Positions 29,969-39,442 are shown, numbered from the stretch's first letter. The stretch is 64,000 nt of DNA from Flavobacteriaceae bacterium GSB9 (GCA_022749295.1 CP062007.1:682001-746000); one strand, 5' to 3'. A program made the numbers and translations. Notes: a model not told the origin generated them from the sequence alone.

Positions 29969-30388
29969 ATGCTTTTCGAAGAGTCGACATGTTATAAAAA
30001 ACTAAATCCGCATAAGTTACAAATGCCCTTTGGAAACTTTTATCTGTGCGACAATTTTTTGGTTTCAGAATTGAACGAAGGCATTCATTTTGATTGGGAA
30101 ATGGTAAATACCGTGATGATTAAGGTGATTGACCATTATGGTAAGGATGTACAATTGGGCTATATTTCAAACCGGGTCAATTCCTACTCGATGGATCCAC
30201 AGACCTGGGATTTGGTTGACCGGGTTTATAATAGAGTTTTACAAACTGGTGCTATTGTTTATTACAATAAAATGATGTCGATTAACGCTAGTCTGGAAAA
30301 AAGATTCACACCAATTAAGATAAAGCGATGCCGGACTTTAAAAGAAGCTATAGAATGGACATTATCTAAACAAGAACCTAAAGCTTAA
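29969..30388 (+). CDS. Conserved hypothetical protein
   Basis: 139 residues, with no signal peptide or membrane segment and no motif I can name. The mixed composition and good codon use suggest a small soluble alpha/beta protein. The middle reads VIDHYGKDVQLGYISNR, like the STAS-type or SpoIIAA-like small proteins of Flavobacteriia, but that is only an impression. Its stop codon overlaps the rnz stop by four bases on the opposite strand. Confidence 0.72.
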   Translation: MLFEESTCYKKLNPHKLQMPFGNFYLCDNFLVSELNEGIHFDWEMVNTVMIKVIDHYGKDVQLGYISNRVNSYSMDPQTWDLVDRVYNRVLQTGAIVYYNKMMSINASLEKRFTPIKIKRCRTLKEAIEWTLSKQEPKA

Positions 30389-31290
30389 AATTCAAAGGTT
30401 TTTCCATCTTCAGCCAATTGTACACTTTCAAAAACTTCTTGAGCCTCTTCTTTAAAGTATTTTAAGCTAGCATATCGCGTTGAATAATGACCAAGAACCA
30501 AGGTTTTAATGTTAGCTTTTTTTGCAATAGTAGCGGCTTGTTGTGCTGTTGAATGTTTAGTTTTCACAGCCAAATGCTCATGCTCGTTTAAAAACGTAGA
30601 CTCATGATATAATACATCGGTGTTTTTAATTAGCGGTACAATATCTTCTTTGTACTTCGTATCGCTACAAAAAGCATAGCTTTTTGGCTTTGGCCCTGGA
30701 TATGTTACCGTTTCGTTTTTTATAACTACGCCATCTTCATTTTCAACATCAAAGCCTTGGGTGAGTTTACGGTAATAGGCCACGTTGATATTGGCCTTTT
30801 CAGCAGCCTTTACGTCAAGCTTTCTCAAACCTTCCTTTTCCTTAAATAGGTAACCATTGGTATATACCCTGTGATTTAGAGGAATGGTACGCACTTCTAC
30901 TTTGTCATCTTCAAAAATAAGTTCTGATTCTTTTGAAGTCAGCTCATGAAAAATCAGATTATAATTAGTCCACGAATCTGCTAATTTCATCTGAAGCGTT
31001 ACAACTTCCTTTATGCCTTTAGGGCCATAAATATGCAAATCGGCCTCTCGCGTGAGCAAGCGAAACGTTGAAATTAACCCCACCAGTCCGAAAAAATGAT
31101 CACCGTGCAAATGCGATATAAAAATGTGTTTGATACGATTGAATTTAATTTTATGTCTGCGCAATTGCACTTGTGTACCTTCACCACAATCAATTAAAAA
31201 CATATGGTTATTGATTTCTAAAACTTGGGACGTGGTATTGTTTAAAGTTCGTGGTGTGGCACTGTAACAGCCTAAAATGGTTAATTTCAT
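30385..31290 (-). CDS. rnz: Ribonuclease Z
   Basis: 301 residues. The metallo-beta-lactamase fold is shown by the zinc motif HLHGDH at 60-65, an early DCGEGTQVQLRR, the FCSDTKY segment, a HESTF motif and a final LGHYSTRY. These mark tRNase Z, the 3' tRNA processing endonuclease. It is the last gene of the pyrR-pyrB cluster, and its start overlaps the end of the DUF3291 gene by four bases. Confidence 0.95.
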   Translation of the reverse strand: MKLTILGCYSATPRTLNNTTSQVLEINNHMFLIDCGEGTQVQLRRHKIKFNRIKHIFISHLHGDHFFGLVGLISTFRLLTREADLHIYGPKGIKEVVTLQMKLADSWTNYNLIFHELTSKESELIFEDDKVEVRTIPLNHRVYTNGYLFKEKEGLRKLDVKAAEKANINVAYYRKLTQGFDVENEDGVVIKNETVTYPGPKPKSYAFCSDTKYKEDIVPLIKNTDVLYHESTFLNEHEHLAVKTKHSTAQQAATIAKKANIKTLVLGHYSTRYASLKYFKEEAQEVFESVQLAEDGKTFEF

Positions 31291-31760
31291 ATTGTAAGCT
31301 GTTTATAGTTTAATGAATCATGAATAGTAAATTTACTTTTAAACGAAAAAGCAAAAGGTGTTTCTCCATGTTTGTTTAGGTAATCCAGTCGGTTTTTGGC
31401 ATCTTGAAAAGTAGGATTATAACCCGCGGGAACGAACCAAAACGCCATATGTGCCATCTTAACTTTATTAAACCATTCTTTTTTACGTTTTAAAACTTTA
31501 ATGTGGTTGGATTTATAAATGTAGTTAAATAAAGCTTCAGGAGTTTCCCAAACAGATATGTTTATCAGTAATTTATCGTTATTAAAAACACGAACGGCCT
31601 CTTCTTTATCTTCGTCTTTCAGACGCCAAATAAATCCTGGGCTGTTATCGGCTATGGCATTTATCCGATCAACATTTTTAACAAAATCTTGCATTATGGG
31701 GTCGTCCATAGACGCTAAACGCTCTGCTATATTTACTTGTGCAAGATGGCTATTACTCAT
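31287..31760 (-). CDS. DUF3291-family protein
   Basis: 157 residues, soluble. It begins with LAQVNIAERLASMDDP and carries SPGFIWRLK, NISVWET and the AFWFVPAGYNPT segments typical of DUF3291, a dimeric alpha/beta-barrel relative of antibiotic monooxygenases with no assigned reaction. It is packed between a 110-codon gene (1-base gap) and rnz (4-base overlap), so it is cotranscribed with pyrB. Confidence 0.88.
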   Translation of the reverse strand: MSNSHLAQVNIAERLASMDDPIMQDFVKNVDRINAIADNSPGFIWRLKDEDKEEAVRVFNNDKLLINISVWETPEALFNYIYKSNHIKVLKRKKEWFNKVKMAHMAFWFVPAGYNPTFQDAKNRLDYLNKHGETPFAFSFKSKFTIHDSLNYKQLTI

Positions 31761-31761
31761 G

Positions 31762-32094
31762 TTAAAATCCTAAATCGCGCTCCATTTCTTCCATATCTAT
31801 AATGTCATAAGCCTCCTGCAAAGTGGGCACGACAACAATTTCATCAGGAGCACTATCTAAATCTATTTTATTGGTTACAATAACAAAAGATTGTTTTGAT
31901 GCTCGGTGCGTATTAGAAATTTGCAAAAACTCTACGATATCGCTTAACCCTAAGGTATTTAAAGACGTTAACACAACTATAATGTTACTGTTTTTAAGCT
32001 TTGCGTAATTATTCTGAAGATTTCTTACCAATTCTACCACTGTAGCCTTTTCTTGCGTAATGATAGAAACATTTTCGTTTTGGTCTATAATCAT
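31762..32094 (-). CDS. Small conserved protein of the pyrB-rnz operon
   Basis: 110 residues. The alternating strand-helix pattern, with NIIVVLTSLNTLGLSDIVEFL in the middle and acidic helices at the end, looks like a STAS-like single domain. Homologues beside rnz in related genomes may carry a ribonuclease Z label by context, but no metal motif is present here. The gaps of three bases to pyrB and one base to the DUF3291 gene imply cotranscription. Function unknown. Confidence 0.8.
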   Translation of the reverse strand: MIIDQNENVSIITQEKATVVELVRNLQNNYAKLKNSNIIVVLTSLNTLGLSDIVEFLQISNTHRASKQSFVIVTNKIDLDSAPDEIVVVPTLQEAYDIIDMEEMERDLGF

Positions 32095-32097
32095 AAC

Positions 32098-33027
32098 CTA
32101 CTGTTTTATTTTTGAAGCCAGTAAATAAATAACGGCCATCCTAACGGCAACACCATTTTGCACTTGATCTAATATAATAGATTGGTTTGAATCGGCAACG
32201 TCACTGGTTATCTCAACACCTCTATTTATTGGTCCAGGGTGCATTATGGTAATCTCTTTATCTAAAGAATCCAATAATTCTTTGCTTACCCCAAACTGCT
32301 GGGTGTACTCGCGTGTGGATGGAAAATAACTAATGTCCATACGCTCATTTTGAACACGGAGCATATTAGCTACATCGCACCAATTTAGGGCTTTACGCAA
32401 ATCGGTTTCAACCTTTACACCAAGATTTCCAATGTATTTTGGCAATAGTGTTTTAGGGCCACATACCATCACCTCTGCTCCTTGCAACTGCAAGGCAAAA
32501 ATGTTTGACAGCGCTACCCTACTGTGCAAAATATCGCCAACAATCACCACTTTTTTTCCTTTAACTTCGCCTAATTTTTCCCGAATGGAATAAGAATCAA
32601 GCAAGGCTTGTGTGGGGTGTTCATGCGCACCATCACCAGCATTGATAATTCGTGCATTGATGTGTTTTGACAAAAATACGCCTGCGCCAGGATTGGGATG
32701 CCGCATGACTACCATATCGACTTTCATCGAAAGGATATTATTTACCGTATCGATAAGCGTTTCTCCCTTTTTTACTGAAGACTGCGCCGACGAAAAATTC
32801 AACACATCGGCCGATAGGCGTTTCTCTGCCAACTCGAACGATAGTTTAGTACGGGTAGAGTTTTCAAAAAATAGATTAGCTATTGTAATATCTCTAAGCG
32901 ACGGTACTTTTTTAATGGGTCTATTAATCACTTCCTTAAAGTGATCAGCTGTTTCAAAAATAAGTTGAATATCTTTTTGATTAAGATATTTTATCCCTAA
33001 TAAGTGATCTACACTTAATTCGCTCAT
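32098..33027 (-). CDS. pyrB: Aspartate carbamoyltransferase catalytic subunit
   Basis: 309 residues. The carbamoyl phosphate loop STRTK is at 57-61. Other family marks are the HPTQALLDSY motif, the second-domain KVVIVGDILHSRVA and the HPGPINRGVEI near the end. It carries out the committed step of pyrimidine synthesis. No regulatory pyrI was seen in the window. It follows pyrR by six bases, so PyrR and PyrB are made together. Confidence 0.97.
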   Translation of the reverse strand: MSELSVDHLLGIKYLNQKDIQLIFETADHFKEVINRPIKKVPSLRDITIANLFFENSTRTKLSFELAEKRLSADVLNFSSAQSSVKKGETLIDTVNNILSMKVDMVVMRHPNPGAGVFLSKHINARIINAGDGAHEHPTQALLDSYSIREKLGEVKGKKVVIVGDILHSRVALSNIFALQLQGAEVMVCGPKTLLPKYIGNLGVKVETDLRKALNWCDVANMLRVQNERMDISYFPSTREYTQQFGVSKELLDSLDKEITIMHPGPINRGVEITSDVADSNQSIILDQVQNGVAVRMAVIYLLASKIKQ

Positions 33028-33033
33028 TGGTTA

Positions 33034-33573
33034 TTATTTTTCAATTAAGTAAACCGAATCTTCCTTATCGTGTTCTTCCCAGTTCACTTTAACTTTTTCT
33101 TCATTAATTACATCTACCTGTCGCCCCCTGTAATCTGGTTGAATGGGCAAATGCCTGCTAAAACGACGGTCTATAAGTGTTAATAGTTCAATTTCATTTG
33201 GTCTACCAAATGATTGAATAGCCGTTAAGGCCGCCCTGATACTGCGACCAGTGTACAGAACATCATCAATAAAAACAATGTTTTTATCCTCAACCAAAAA
33301 ATTTATGTTTGTTTTGTTGGCTTCAAGTGGTTTATCGCCACGCCTAAAATCGTCTCTAAAAAAGGTAATGTCTAAATATCCCAATTGGATATTTTTAACT
33401 TTATAATCTTCCCTTAAAATTTTCGCTAATCTATCGGCTAAAAACACGCCACGAGGTTGCAAACCAATTAAAACGGTATCGTTAAAGTCGTTGTGTTTTT
33501 CAATAAGTTGACAAGCCAAACGGTGAAGAATGATGTTTACCTCTTTTGCGTTAAGTAAAACTTTTTGACTCAT
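33034..33573 (-). CDS. pyrR: Bifunctional pyrimidine regulator/uracil phosphoribosyltransferase
   Basis: 179 residues from the ATG at 33573, the usual PyrR length and N-terminus (MSQKVLLNAKEV). A start at 33654 would add 27 residues and lie upstream of the promoter described next. The PRPP-binding motif VFIDDVLYTGRS and the LLTLIDRR segment are present. The family binds pyr mRNA in Gram-positive bacteria and has uracil phosphoribosyltransferase activity; in Bacteroidota the RNA role is not certain. No pyr-type attenuator was seen ahead of the gene. Confidence 0.93.
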   Translation of the reverse strand: MSQKVLLNAKEVNIILHRLACQLIEKHNDFNDTVLIGLQPRGVFLADRLAKILREDYKVKNIQLGYLDITFFRDDFRRGDKPLEANKTNINFLVEDKNIVFIDDVLYTGRSIRAALTAIQSFGRPNEIELLTLIDRRFSRHLPIQPDYRGRQVDVINEEKVKVNWEEHDKEDSVYLIEK

Positions 33574-33581
33574 ATTTAATC

Positions 33582-33613
33582 CAAACGTATCTGGTAAGCA
33601 AAGGTAGTGCAAA
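33582..33613 (-). promoter_or_regulatory. Promoter of the pyrR operon, nearly leaderless
   Basis: On the minus strand TTTG (33610-33613) is followed after 20 bases by TACGTTTG (33582-33589), an excellent Bacteroidota promoter. Transcription should start within a few bases of the pyrR ATG at 33573, leaving almost no 5' leader. Confidence 0.65.
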
Positions 33614-33640
33614 AAATTAGAAGTTGAAACCATAGTATAA

Positions 33641-33669
33641 AAAAAGCCCCGCATTTCTGCGAGGCTTTT
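33641..33669 (-). terminator. Intrinsic terminator after rpsA
   Basis: On the minus strand AAGCCTCGC pairs with GCGGGGCTT (one G-T) and a T run follows, 22 bases after the rpsA stop codon. Confidence 0.85.
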
Positions 33670-33690
33670 AAGATTATCATTTAGGGAAAA

Positions 33691-35523
33691 TTATTTCTTC
33701 CCGTCCATTTTATCTTTAAGTGCTTGTAAAGCGTCGTTAGCATCACCTAAAGTTGGTTTTGCTTCTGCAGCAGCAGCTTCAGCTTTTTTAGCAGCTTGTT
33801 TTACAATCTTAGCTTCTTCAGCTTTAAAGACAGCAGTATGAGAGGCTACAACACGTTTAAATTCTTTGTTGAATTCAATGATTTTAAACTCAGCTTTCTC
33901 TCCTTTTTTAAGTTTACTTCCGTCTTCTTTCTCTAAGTGACGCGCCGGTACAAAAGCAACGATATCTTCGTTAAACTCTACTGTAGCACCTTTGTCAACG
34001 ATTTCAGCAATTTCAGCTTCGTGCGTTGTGTTTAAAGCAAACTCAGTTTCGTACTTGTCCCAAGGGTTTTCTGTTGTTTGTTTGTGACCTAAACTTAGTT
34101 TACGTCCTTCAACATCCAACTCAAGAACCACAACGTCTAACTTATCGCCTACGTTACAGAACTCAGATGGGTGTTTAATTTTCTTGGTCCAAGATAAATC
34201 AGAGATATAAATCAACCCGTCGATACCCTCTTCTAATTCAACAAAAACACCAAAATTTGTAAAGTTACGTACAATACCAGTGTGCTTAGAACCAACTGGG
34301 TATTTTGCTGTAATATCAGTCCATGGGTCTGGAGTCAATTGCTTAATACCAAGCGACATTTTACGATCTTCCCTGTCTAAAGTTAAGATAACTGCTTCAA
34401 CCTCGTCTCCAACAGAAACGAAATCTTGAGCAGAACGCAAGTGCGTAGACCAAGACATTTCAGAAACGTGAATTAAGCCTTCAACACCATCAGCAACTTC
34501 GATAAATGCACCGTAATCTGCGATCACAACAACTTTACCTTTTACTTTGTCACCAACTTTCACCTCTTCAGCAAGTGCTTCCCAAGGGTGTTTGCTCAAT
34601 TGTTTTAAACCTAATTGGATTCTTGATTTATCTTCATCAAAATCAAGGATTACCACATTAAGTTTTTGGTCTAATTCAACGATTTCGTTCGGATGGTTAA
34701 TACGAGACCAAGAAAGGTCTGTAATATGTATTAATCCATCTACGCCACCAAGGTCGATAAATACACCATAAGACGTGATGTTTTTAACCACACCTTCTAG
34801 TACTTGACCTTTTTCTAACTGACCAATAATTTCTTTCTTTTGCTCTTCAATATCTGCTTCGATAAGCGCTTTATGAGAAACTACTACGTTTTTGAATTCA
34901 TGGTTGATTTTCACCACTTTGAATTCCATAGTTTTGTTTACATATTGATCGTAATCTCTAATTGGCTTCACGTCAATTTGAGAACCTGGTAAGAAGGCTT
35001 CGATTCCAAATACATCTACAATCATACCTCCTTTAGTTCTGCATTTTACAAAACCGTTTACGATTTCGCCAGTTTCGTGTGCTTTGTTTACACGATCCCA
35101 AGCTTTGATTACACGCGCTTTTCTGTGAGACAATACCAATTGACCAGTTGCATCTTCGCGAACGTCAATTAATACCTCTACTTTATCGCCTACTTTTAAA
35201 TCTGGGTTGTAACGGAACTCATTTAAAGAAATTACACCTTCTGATTTTGCGTTGATATCGATTATGGCATCGCGGTCTGTAATGTGCACCACTTCACCAG
35301 TAACCACCTCATCATCTAAAGTGTCTACAAAGTTCTCTGCAACTAATTTTTCAAATTCTTGTAATTGTTTGTCGTCAACTTCATCAATACCTTCTTGGTA
35401 GTTGTGCCAGTTAAACTCTTTTAAGAATTTTTCAGGGTTTTTTTGAGCCTCGGATACCACTGGAGCCTCTGCAGTTTTTGCTTCAGTTGCTTCAACCTCA
35501 GCTTGTTTTTCGTTTTCAGCCAT
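33691..35523 (-). CDS. rpsA: 30S ribosomal protein S1
   Basis: 610 residues with six S1 RNA-binding domains, about 75-560. The third to fifth show the repeated GxVxNxTxxGxFVxLxxGxDGLIHxSDLSW pattern most clearly. An N-terminal acidic region (1-60) and a Lys/Ala-rich tail from about 580 flank them. It helps bring mRNA to the 30S subunit. The gene is transcribed alone toward its own terminator. The upstream region is long and could hold autoregulation, but none is visible. Confidence 0.96.
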   Translation of the reverse strand: MAENEKQAEVEATEAKTAEAPVVSEAQKNPEKFLKEFNWHNYQEGIDEVDDKQLQEFEKLVAENFVDTLDDEVVTGEVVHITDRDAIIDINAKSEGVISLNEFRYNPDLKVGDKVEVLIDVREDATGQLVLSHRKARVIKAWDRVNKAHETGEIVNGFVKCRTKGGMIVDVFGIEAFLPGSQIDVKPIRDYDQYVNKTMEFKVVKINHEFKNVVVSHKALIEADIEEQKKEIIGQLEKGQVLEGVVKNITSYGVFIDLGGVDGLIHITDLSWSRINHPNEIVELDQKLNVVILDFDEDKSRIQLGLKQLSKHPWEALAEEVKVGDKVKGKVVVIADYGAFIEVADGVEGLIHVSEMSWSTHLRSAQDFVSVGDEVEAVILTLDREDRKMSLGIKQLTPDPWTDITAKYPVGSKHTGIVRNFTNFGVFVELEEGIDGLIYISDLSWTKKIKHPSEFCNVGDKLDVVVLELDVEGRKLSLGHKQTTENPWDKYETEFALNTTHEAEIAEIVDKGATVEFNEDIVAFVPARHLEKEDGSKLKKGEKAEFKIIEFNKEFKRVVASHTAVFKAEEAKIVKQAAKKAEAAAAEAKPTLGDANDALQALKDKMDGKK

Positions 35524-35860
35524 TTATGCTAATTACTTCAATGTTTTTACAAATTTCTGCCTGTTGCAGAATCGTAATCACATTAGGATTTGTATTCTGT
35601 ATGTCTCGGAAGATTTAAGCGTCAACACACAGAAGTGTTATAAATTGATTTTTAAACTGTTCCTTTTATCATTCCGATTCCGCTAAAAGGAGTGCAAAAT
35701 TACACAATTTTATTCTAAATACCTAAAAATGAGAAAATAAATAAACTGTAACTTTTTTACCAATTTGGTGTCTTATTAACAGAAGAAATCTTAAAGTTAA
35801 AATCATACTTTTAACACAAGAAATTTATATATTGTTAACTTAATAATATAATTCATCATT
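35524..35860. other. Divergent intergenic region rpsA/LysM
   Basis: These 337 bases carry no ORF. On the minus strand TAATTTTG at 35695-35702 fits TAnnTTTG and could be the rpsA -7 element, which would give a leader of about 165 bases; its -33 partner is poor (TTTAG). TACTTTTA at about 35805-35812 may serve the LysM gene. Confidence 0.45.
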
Positions 35861-36241
35861 ATGGCAGTAAAAGAAAAATATCAACCCGTTTTGGATTTGG
35901 GCGAAAAACTTAACGTTACCGATGGCAAGGTTGAAGTCGATAACGGAAAATTAAAAGTATGGGGCACTACAAAATACCAATACCAAAAAAACCTGCTTTG
36001 GGATAAAATCAAGGAAATTGGAGGCGAAAGCCCCAGCGATATTATGGCCGATATTAAAGTGGCCGATACTTCGGTTTATGCACGTCACACGGTACAAAGC
36101 GGAGAAACATTGGGAAAAATTGCTAAGCAGTACTATGGCAATGCCGCAAAATATCAGGATATTTTTAAAGCTAATTCTGATATTTTAAAAAATCCTGATT
36201 TAATTTACCCAGACCAAGAGTTGATTATTCCGAATTTATAA
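35861..36241 (+). CDS. LysM-domain protein
   Basis: 126 residues and no signal peptide. The first 65 residues look BON-like, with VDNGKLKVWGTTKYQYQKN. A LysM domain fills 73-125 (HTVQSGETLGKIAKQYYG to QELIIPNL), a fold that binds peptidoglycan-like sugars. The layout matches small LysM/BON proteins such as YgaU (Kbp), which bind potassium in E. coli; whether that holds here is not known. A terminator follows. A decayed copy of its last 20 codons lies at 39357. Confidence 0.9.
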   Translation: MAVKEKYQPVLDLGEKLNVTDGKVEVDNGKLKVWGTTKYQYQKNLLWDKIKEIGGESPSDIMADIKVADTSVYARHTVQSGETLGKIAKQYYGNAAKYQDIFKANSDILKNPDLIYPDQELIIPNL

Positions 36242-36261
36242 TAACGAATTTAAACGCTATA

Positions 36262-36296
36262 ATAAAAGCGAGACTCGTTTGGGTTTCGCTTTTTTT
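36262..36296 (+). terminator. Intrinsic terminator after the LysM gene
   Basis: AAAGCGAGAC pairs with GTTTCGCTTT and a T run follows, shortly after the LysM stop codon. Confidence 0.85.
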
Positions 36297-36504
36297 GTGG
36301 CTGATCGATGGCCGCCAATCAGAACCTTTCTTATTTAGTTCAAGACAAGCTACTAGCCTAAAGTTCGCAACGAGCGGAGATTGTAATGTTCAAAACAGGC
36401 TAAAGTGAAGCTTTATTTTAAAAAATATTAGATTTGCTATTACAAGGGTGTTTAACTTTAGAAAGCCTCTTCTTTCTGTAAAAGATAAAAATGATATTAA
36501 ATTC

Positions 36505-37569
36505 ATGAAGAAAATATTAGCGTGTGTATTATTAAGTATTATCATCTCTTGCTCAAACAAAGATGAAGATACTCAAGAAATAAAATTTGAAAATGGGTTT
36601 TTTATCATAAACTCAGGAAATTATTCTTCAGGAGAAAGCGCTAGTATATACTTTCAACATTACGAAAATGAACAAATAGAAAAATTCTACTTTACCGATG
36701 TTTTTTCGTTGGTGAATGATGAAAAAATCCCAGGGTTTTTGTTAGATATGTCTATTAGTAATAACAAAGCCTGCATTTTGTCTCGAGATGAATATGACCG
36801 ACTCATCATTACGGATAAATTAACGATGCAAAAAGAAAAGGAAATAATTTTAAATTCCTCTAATGCTATTGCTGCTTTTTTAACATCGGAAAATGTATAT
36901 GTCGTGACTGAAGATTTTTATTTGTTCACCATAAATATCAACAGTGAAGAAATTACCGCTTCCAAAAAATTAGATGCTTTAACGGGTATTATTTCAGATA
37001 TCAAGATGTTTAACGATAAAATATATTTTTCTACTAATAATGCATTTGGTAAGGTTCACGTAATAGATTTAAAAAACAACCTATCCCTTATTTCTTATAA
37101 TATAGGTCCATTGGTTAATTCGATAATTCCATTAGAAGACGGTATATACTTATCTGCCATAAAAAGTGAATTTACTTATGATAAAAATGAGCTAATTAAC
37201 CCTGCAATTACTCATGGCATCATAAAAATTAATACTACTAATGGGAATGTGGATCAAATTGTATCAACAGGATTTTCATATCCATACAACCTCACTTACG
37301 ATAATGGTTTGTTCCTTTTTATGCAATCACATGACAGATTCCACCCATCTGATACTGAATCAAGAATTTTAAATAAAACAACTTGGGAATTGTCTGACCC
37401 CTTAAAAAATTTAAAACCAACTTATAACCCCGAGGAATTTTTACAATTAAGGAATTCTTTAATATACTATCTAACAAAAGATAGCTTTCACCTTTTTGAT
37501 TTAAAAACTGATTTACTTAGGGCAACCGTAACAGGTTCCAATGCTAAAAAAATAGTTTTCCTGGATTAA
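36505..37569 (+). CDS. YncE/DUF5074-like beta-propeller lipoprotein
   Basis: 354 residues from ATG 36505, which opens directly on the signal sequence MKKILACVLLS with a lipobox (IISC, Cys at about 16). A GTG at 36448 would add an unlikely 19 residues. The mature part starts with GFFIINSGNYSSG, which resembles the opening of DUF5074/YncE-like propellers, and continues with blade-like strands. A TAGATTTG at 36429-36436 could be its promoter. It is probably an outer-membrane or periplasmic lipoprotein. Ligand unknown. Confidence 0.75.
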   Translation: MKKILACVLLSIIISCSNKDEDTQEIKFENGFFIINSGNYSSGESASIYFQHYENEQIEKFYFTDVFSLVNDEKIPGFLLDMSISNNKACILSRDEYDRLIITDKLTMQKEKEIILNSSNAIAAFLTSENVYVVTEDFYLFTININSEEITASKKLDALTGIISDIKMFNDKIYFSTNNAFGKVHVIDLKNNLSLISYNIGPLVNSIIPLEDGIYLSAIKSEFTYDKNELINPAITHGIIKINTTNGNVDQIVSTGFSYPYNLTYDNGLFLFMQSHDRFHPSDTESRILNKTTWELSDPLKNLKPTYNPEEFLQLRNSLIYYLTKDSFHLFDLKTDLLRATVTGSNAKKIVFLD

Positions 37570-37585
37570 ATTTTAGAAGTGGTGA

Positions 37586-39136
37586 TTAATAGTTTAGCCA
37601 ACTTTCGTCTAAACAATGACCAAAAGAGTAAAAAATTTTGTCATTTACATATTTATATATTCCTGAATAGTGGTCATCATGAACCTCTATCTTTCGCTTT
37701 TCATTGGTATCAACATGCCACAATGTGATGAAAGAGGCATCACTATAATTGTCAAAAAACTGATGATATTCACCGTAAATATACTCATTCTTCAGTTCGT
37801 TATAATCGATATATTCAGCATTTACTAATTCATTTATAATTTCCTTTGTTTTTGTTTCAAAATTAAATCTATAAGGTGAATGATTTGATGAAAGTATTAT
37901 GCTTGTTTTATTCACTGGGTTAAAAACCAATACCATATTTATTATATCTTCGGCTAAATCGCTAGACATAAGTAATTGAGCATTGTTAAGTGTTAATTCG
38001 TAAAAATTATTATTTAAAAAGATATATTTTGCATCATCAGAAATTCTAAAAGCTCCACCCGACGATGCTAAAGATGCTATTTCCTGCTTGGTTTCTGCGT
38101 TAAAAAAATGTGTAGTTCCCCCTGATTCTCTACAAACCAAAACATTATTTCTGTAAGTCGGAATATAGGAAGAGGTATTGTCTACATCTGTTATATAATC
38201 TTGGCAATTACAAGTTTTTGAAATACTAAAATCACTGCCATCAATAATTAAGGATTTTTTTGGAAAATCTATAATCAATTTACCGGTGTGTTTATCAAAG
38301 GTTAATTGCCAATTGTGATAAGAACCATCTAAAGAAATTAAAGATTTGGTTAACTCAAGCGATAAATCATTGGCATTAAATGCATACAAATACAATTCGC
38401 TATTTTGCTCAGTATGGTTAAAACCTAGTGCTACGTACCTGTTATTAGTAGAATCAAAAACAAAATCGTAGTAAAAGTCTTGTCCGAATTTAACACCAAC
38501 GGGAAATCTTTTTATTATTTCGCCGTTTATATCGATGTCGCCAGATTGATAAAAAGTTCTAAATAGATGGGTATAGGTGTTGGCCGAAAATCTTGAGCCA
38601 AAAACAATGGGGTAATCGATAATAAAATCTCCTCCTAGCGGACTTAAAGGTTCTGAGTGCTTATAATAGCCAAATTCGTAATTGTAATGTTCAAAATTAT
38701 TGTAAAGAGGGTGTTTTGAATAGTTTACTTTTAGTTTATTAAATCCAACATACGATTCTAAAATGGTAATGGGTTCGGTATTTAAAGTTAACACATTGCT
38801 TAATGTGCTTTCTTCTTCGGTTTTTAATTCAATTTTATATTCTAAAACAGATCCTGTACTAAAATTATCATTAAAAACTTGTGATTTTAAGGTTTCGTTA
38901 GATAGCGTAATTTGCTTAACACCACGTGATCCATGAACAATTAATGTCGCCCAATTAAAATTAAAATGTTTAATGGGGTTCCAATGAAGATAAATACTTC
39001 CCTCTACAACTTCAACCTTTGTCAAAACAACACGTTCCAACGGATAATCTTCTGGAATAACTTCCGCATCATCTTTAGAACAACCAATCAACATAAATAA
39101 GGTTAGGAAAAGGTAAAATTGGTATAATATTCGCAT
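37586..39136 (-). CDS. Large hypothetical lipoprotein, probable beta-propeller
   Basis: 516 residues from ATG 39136, where the signal sequence MRILYQFYLFLTLF begins; an upstream GTG would add 13 residues. The lipobox is LIGCSKDD. An Fn3-like segment (VEVVEGSIYLHWNPIKHFNF) near 40-130 is followed by repeated strand patterns with YVALGFNH, YIPTYRNN and ISDDAKYIFLNN segments like a YncE or WD-type propeller. It converges on the propeller lipoprotein at 36505 with only 16 bases between stops. No specific function can be given. Confidence 0.75.
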   Translation of the reverse strand: MRILYQFYLFLTLFMLIGCSKDDAEVIPEDYPLERVVLTKVEVVEGSIYLHWNPIKHFNFNWATLIVHGSRGVKQITLSNETLKSQVFNDNFSTGSVLEYKIELKTEEESTLSNVLTLNTEPITILESYVGFNKLKVNYSKHPLYNNFEHYNYEFGYYKHSEPLSPLGGDFIIDYPIVFGSRFSANTYTHLFRTFYQSGDIDINGEIIKRFPVGVKFGQDFYYDFVFDSTNNRYVALGFNHTEQNSELYLYAFNANDLSLELTKSLISLDGSYHNWQLTFDKHTGKLIIDFPKKSLIIDGSDFSISKTCNCQDYITDVDNTSSYIPTYRNNVLVCRESGGTTHFFNAETKQEIASLASSGGAFRISDDAKYIFLNNNFYELTLNNAQLLMSSDLAEDIINMVLVFNPVNKTSIILSSNHSPYRFNFETKTKEIINELVNAEYIDYNELKNEYIYGEYHQFFDNYSDASFITLWHVDTNEKRKIEVHDDHYSGIYKYVNDKIFYSFGHCLDESWLNY

Positions 39137-39356
39137 ATTAGATTCTATATTTTTTTGTTGGTTTAAGGTCCACAAAGTAAAGAAAAAAGAAATTTAAGCA
39201 TTTTATCTATTAAAACACAATTTAGAATTTTTCTTACCAAGAATAAACTGTTTCCTCTAAAATTTAGCAACGCGTTTTTAACAATACAGGAGTAATTCAT
39301 CAATGGACGCTTAACAAAAATTATTAACCCACCACAACAAGCCCAACAAATTAGCG

Positions 39357-39419
39357 GATATTTTGAAAAACCCAGATTTAATTTATCCCGATCAAGAGTT
39401 GATTATTCCGAATTTATAG
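39357..39419 (+). pseudogene. 3' remnant of a second LysM gene
   Basis: Twenty codons plus a stop encode exactly the last 20 residues of the LysM protein at 35861-36241 (starting DILKNPD). The seven base differences are all silent, including TAA against TAG. Upstream the frame no longer resembles LysM and no start is evident. The match shows a once-translated paralogue that later lost its 5' part. Confidence 0.82.
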
Positions 39420-39442
39420 AATACCATTTTAAAAGAAACTGA

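Noticed and set aside
33574-33640. A PyrR-responsive attenuator upstream of pyrR
   Set aside because: No anti-antiterminator-like loop or terminator specific to pyrR is seen; the hairpin at 33641 belongs to rpsA, and the promoter lies too close to the start codon.
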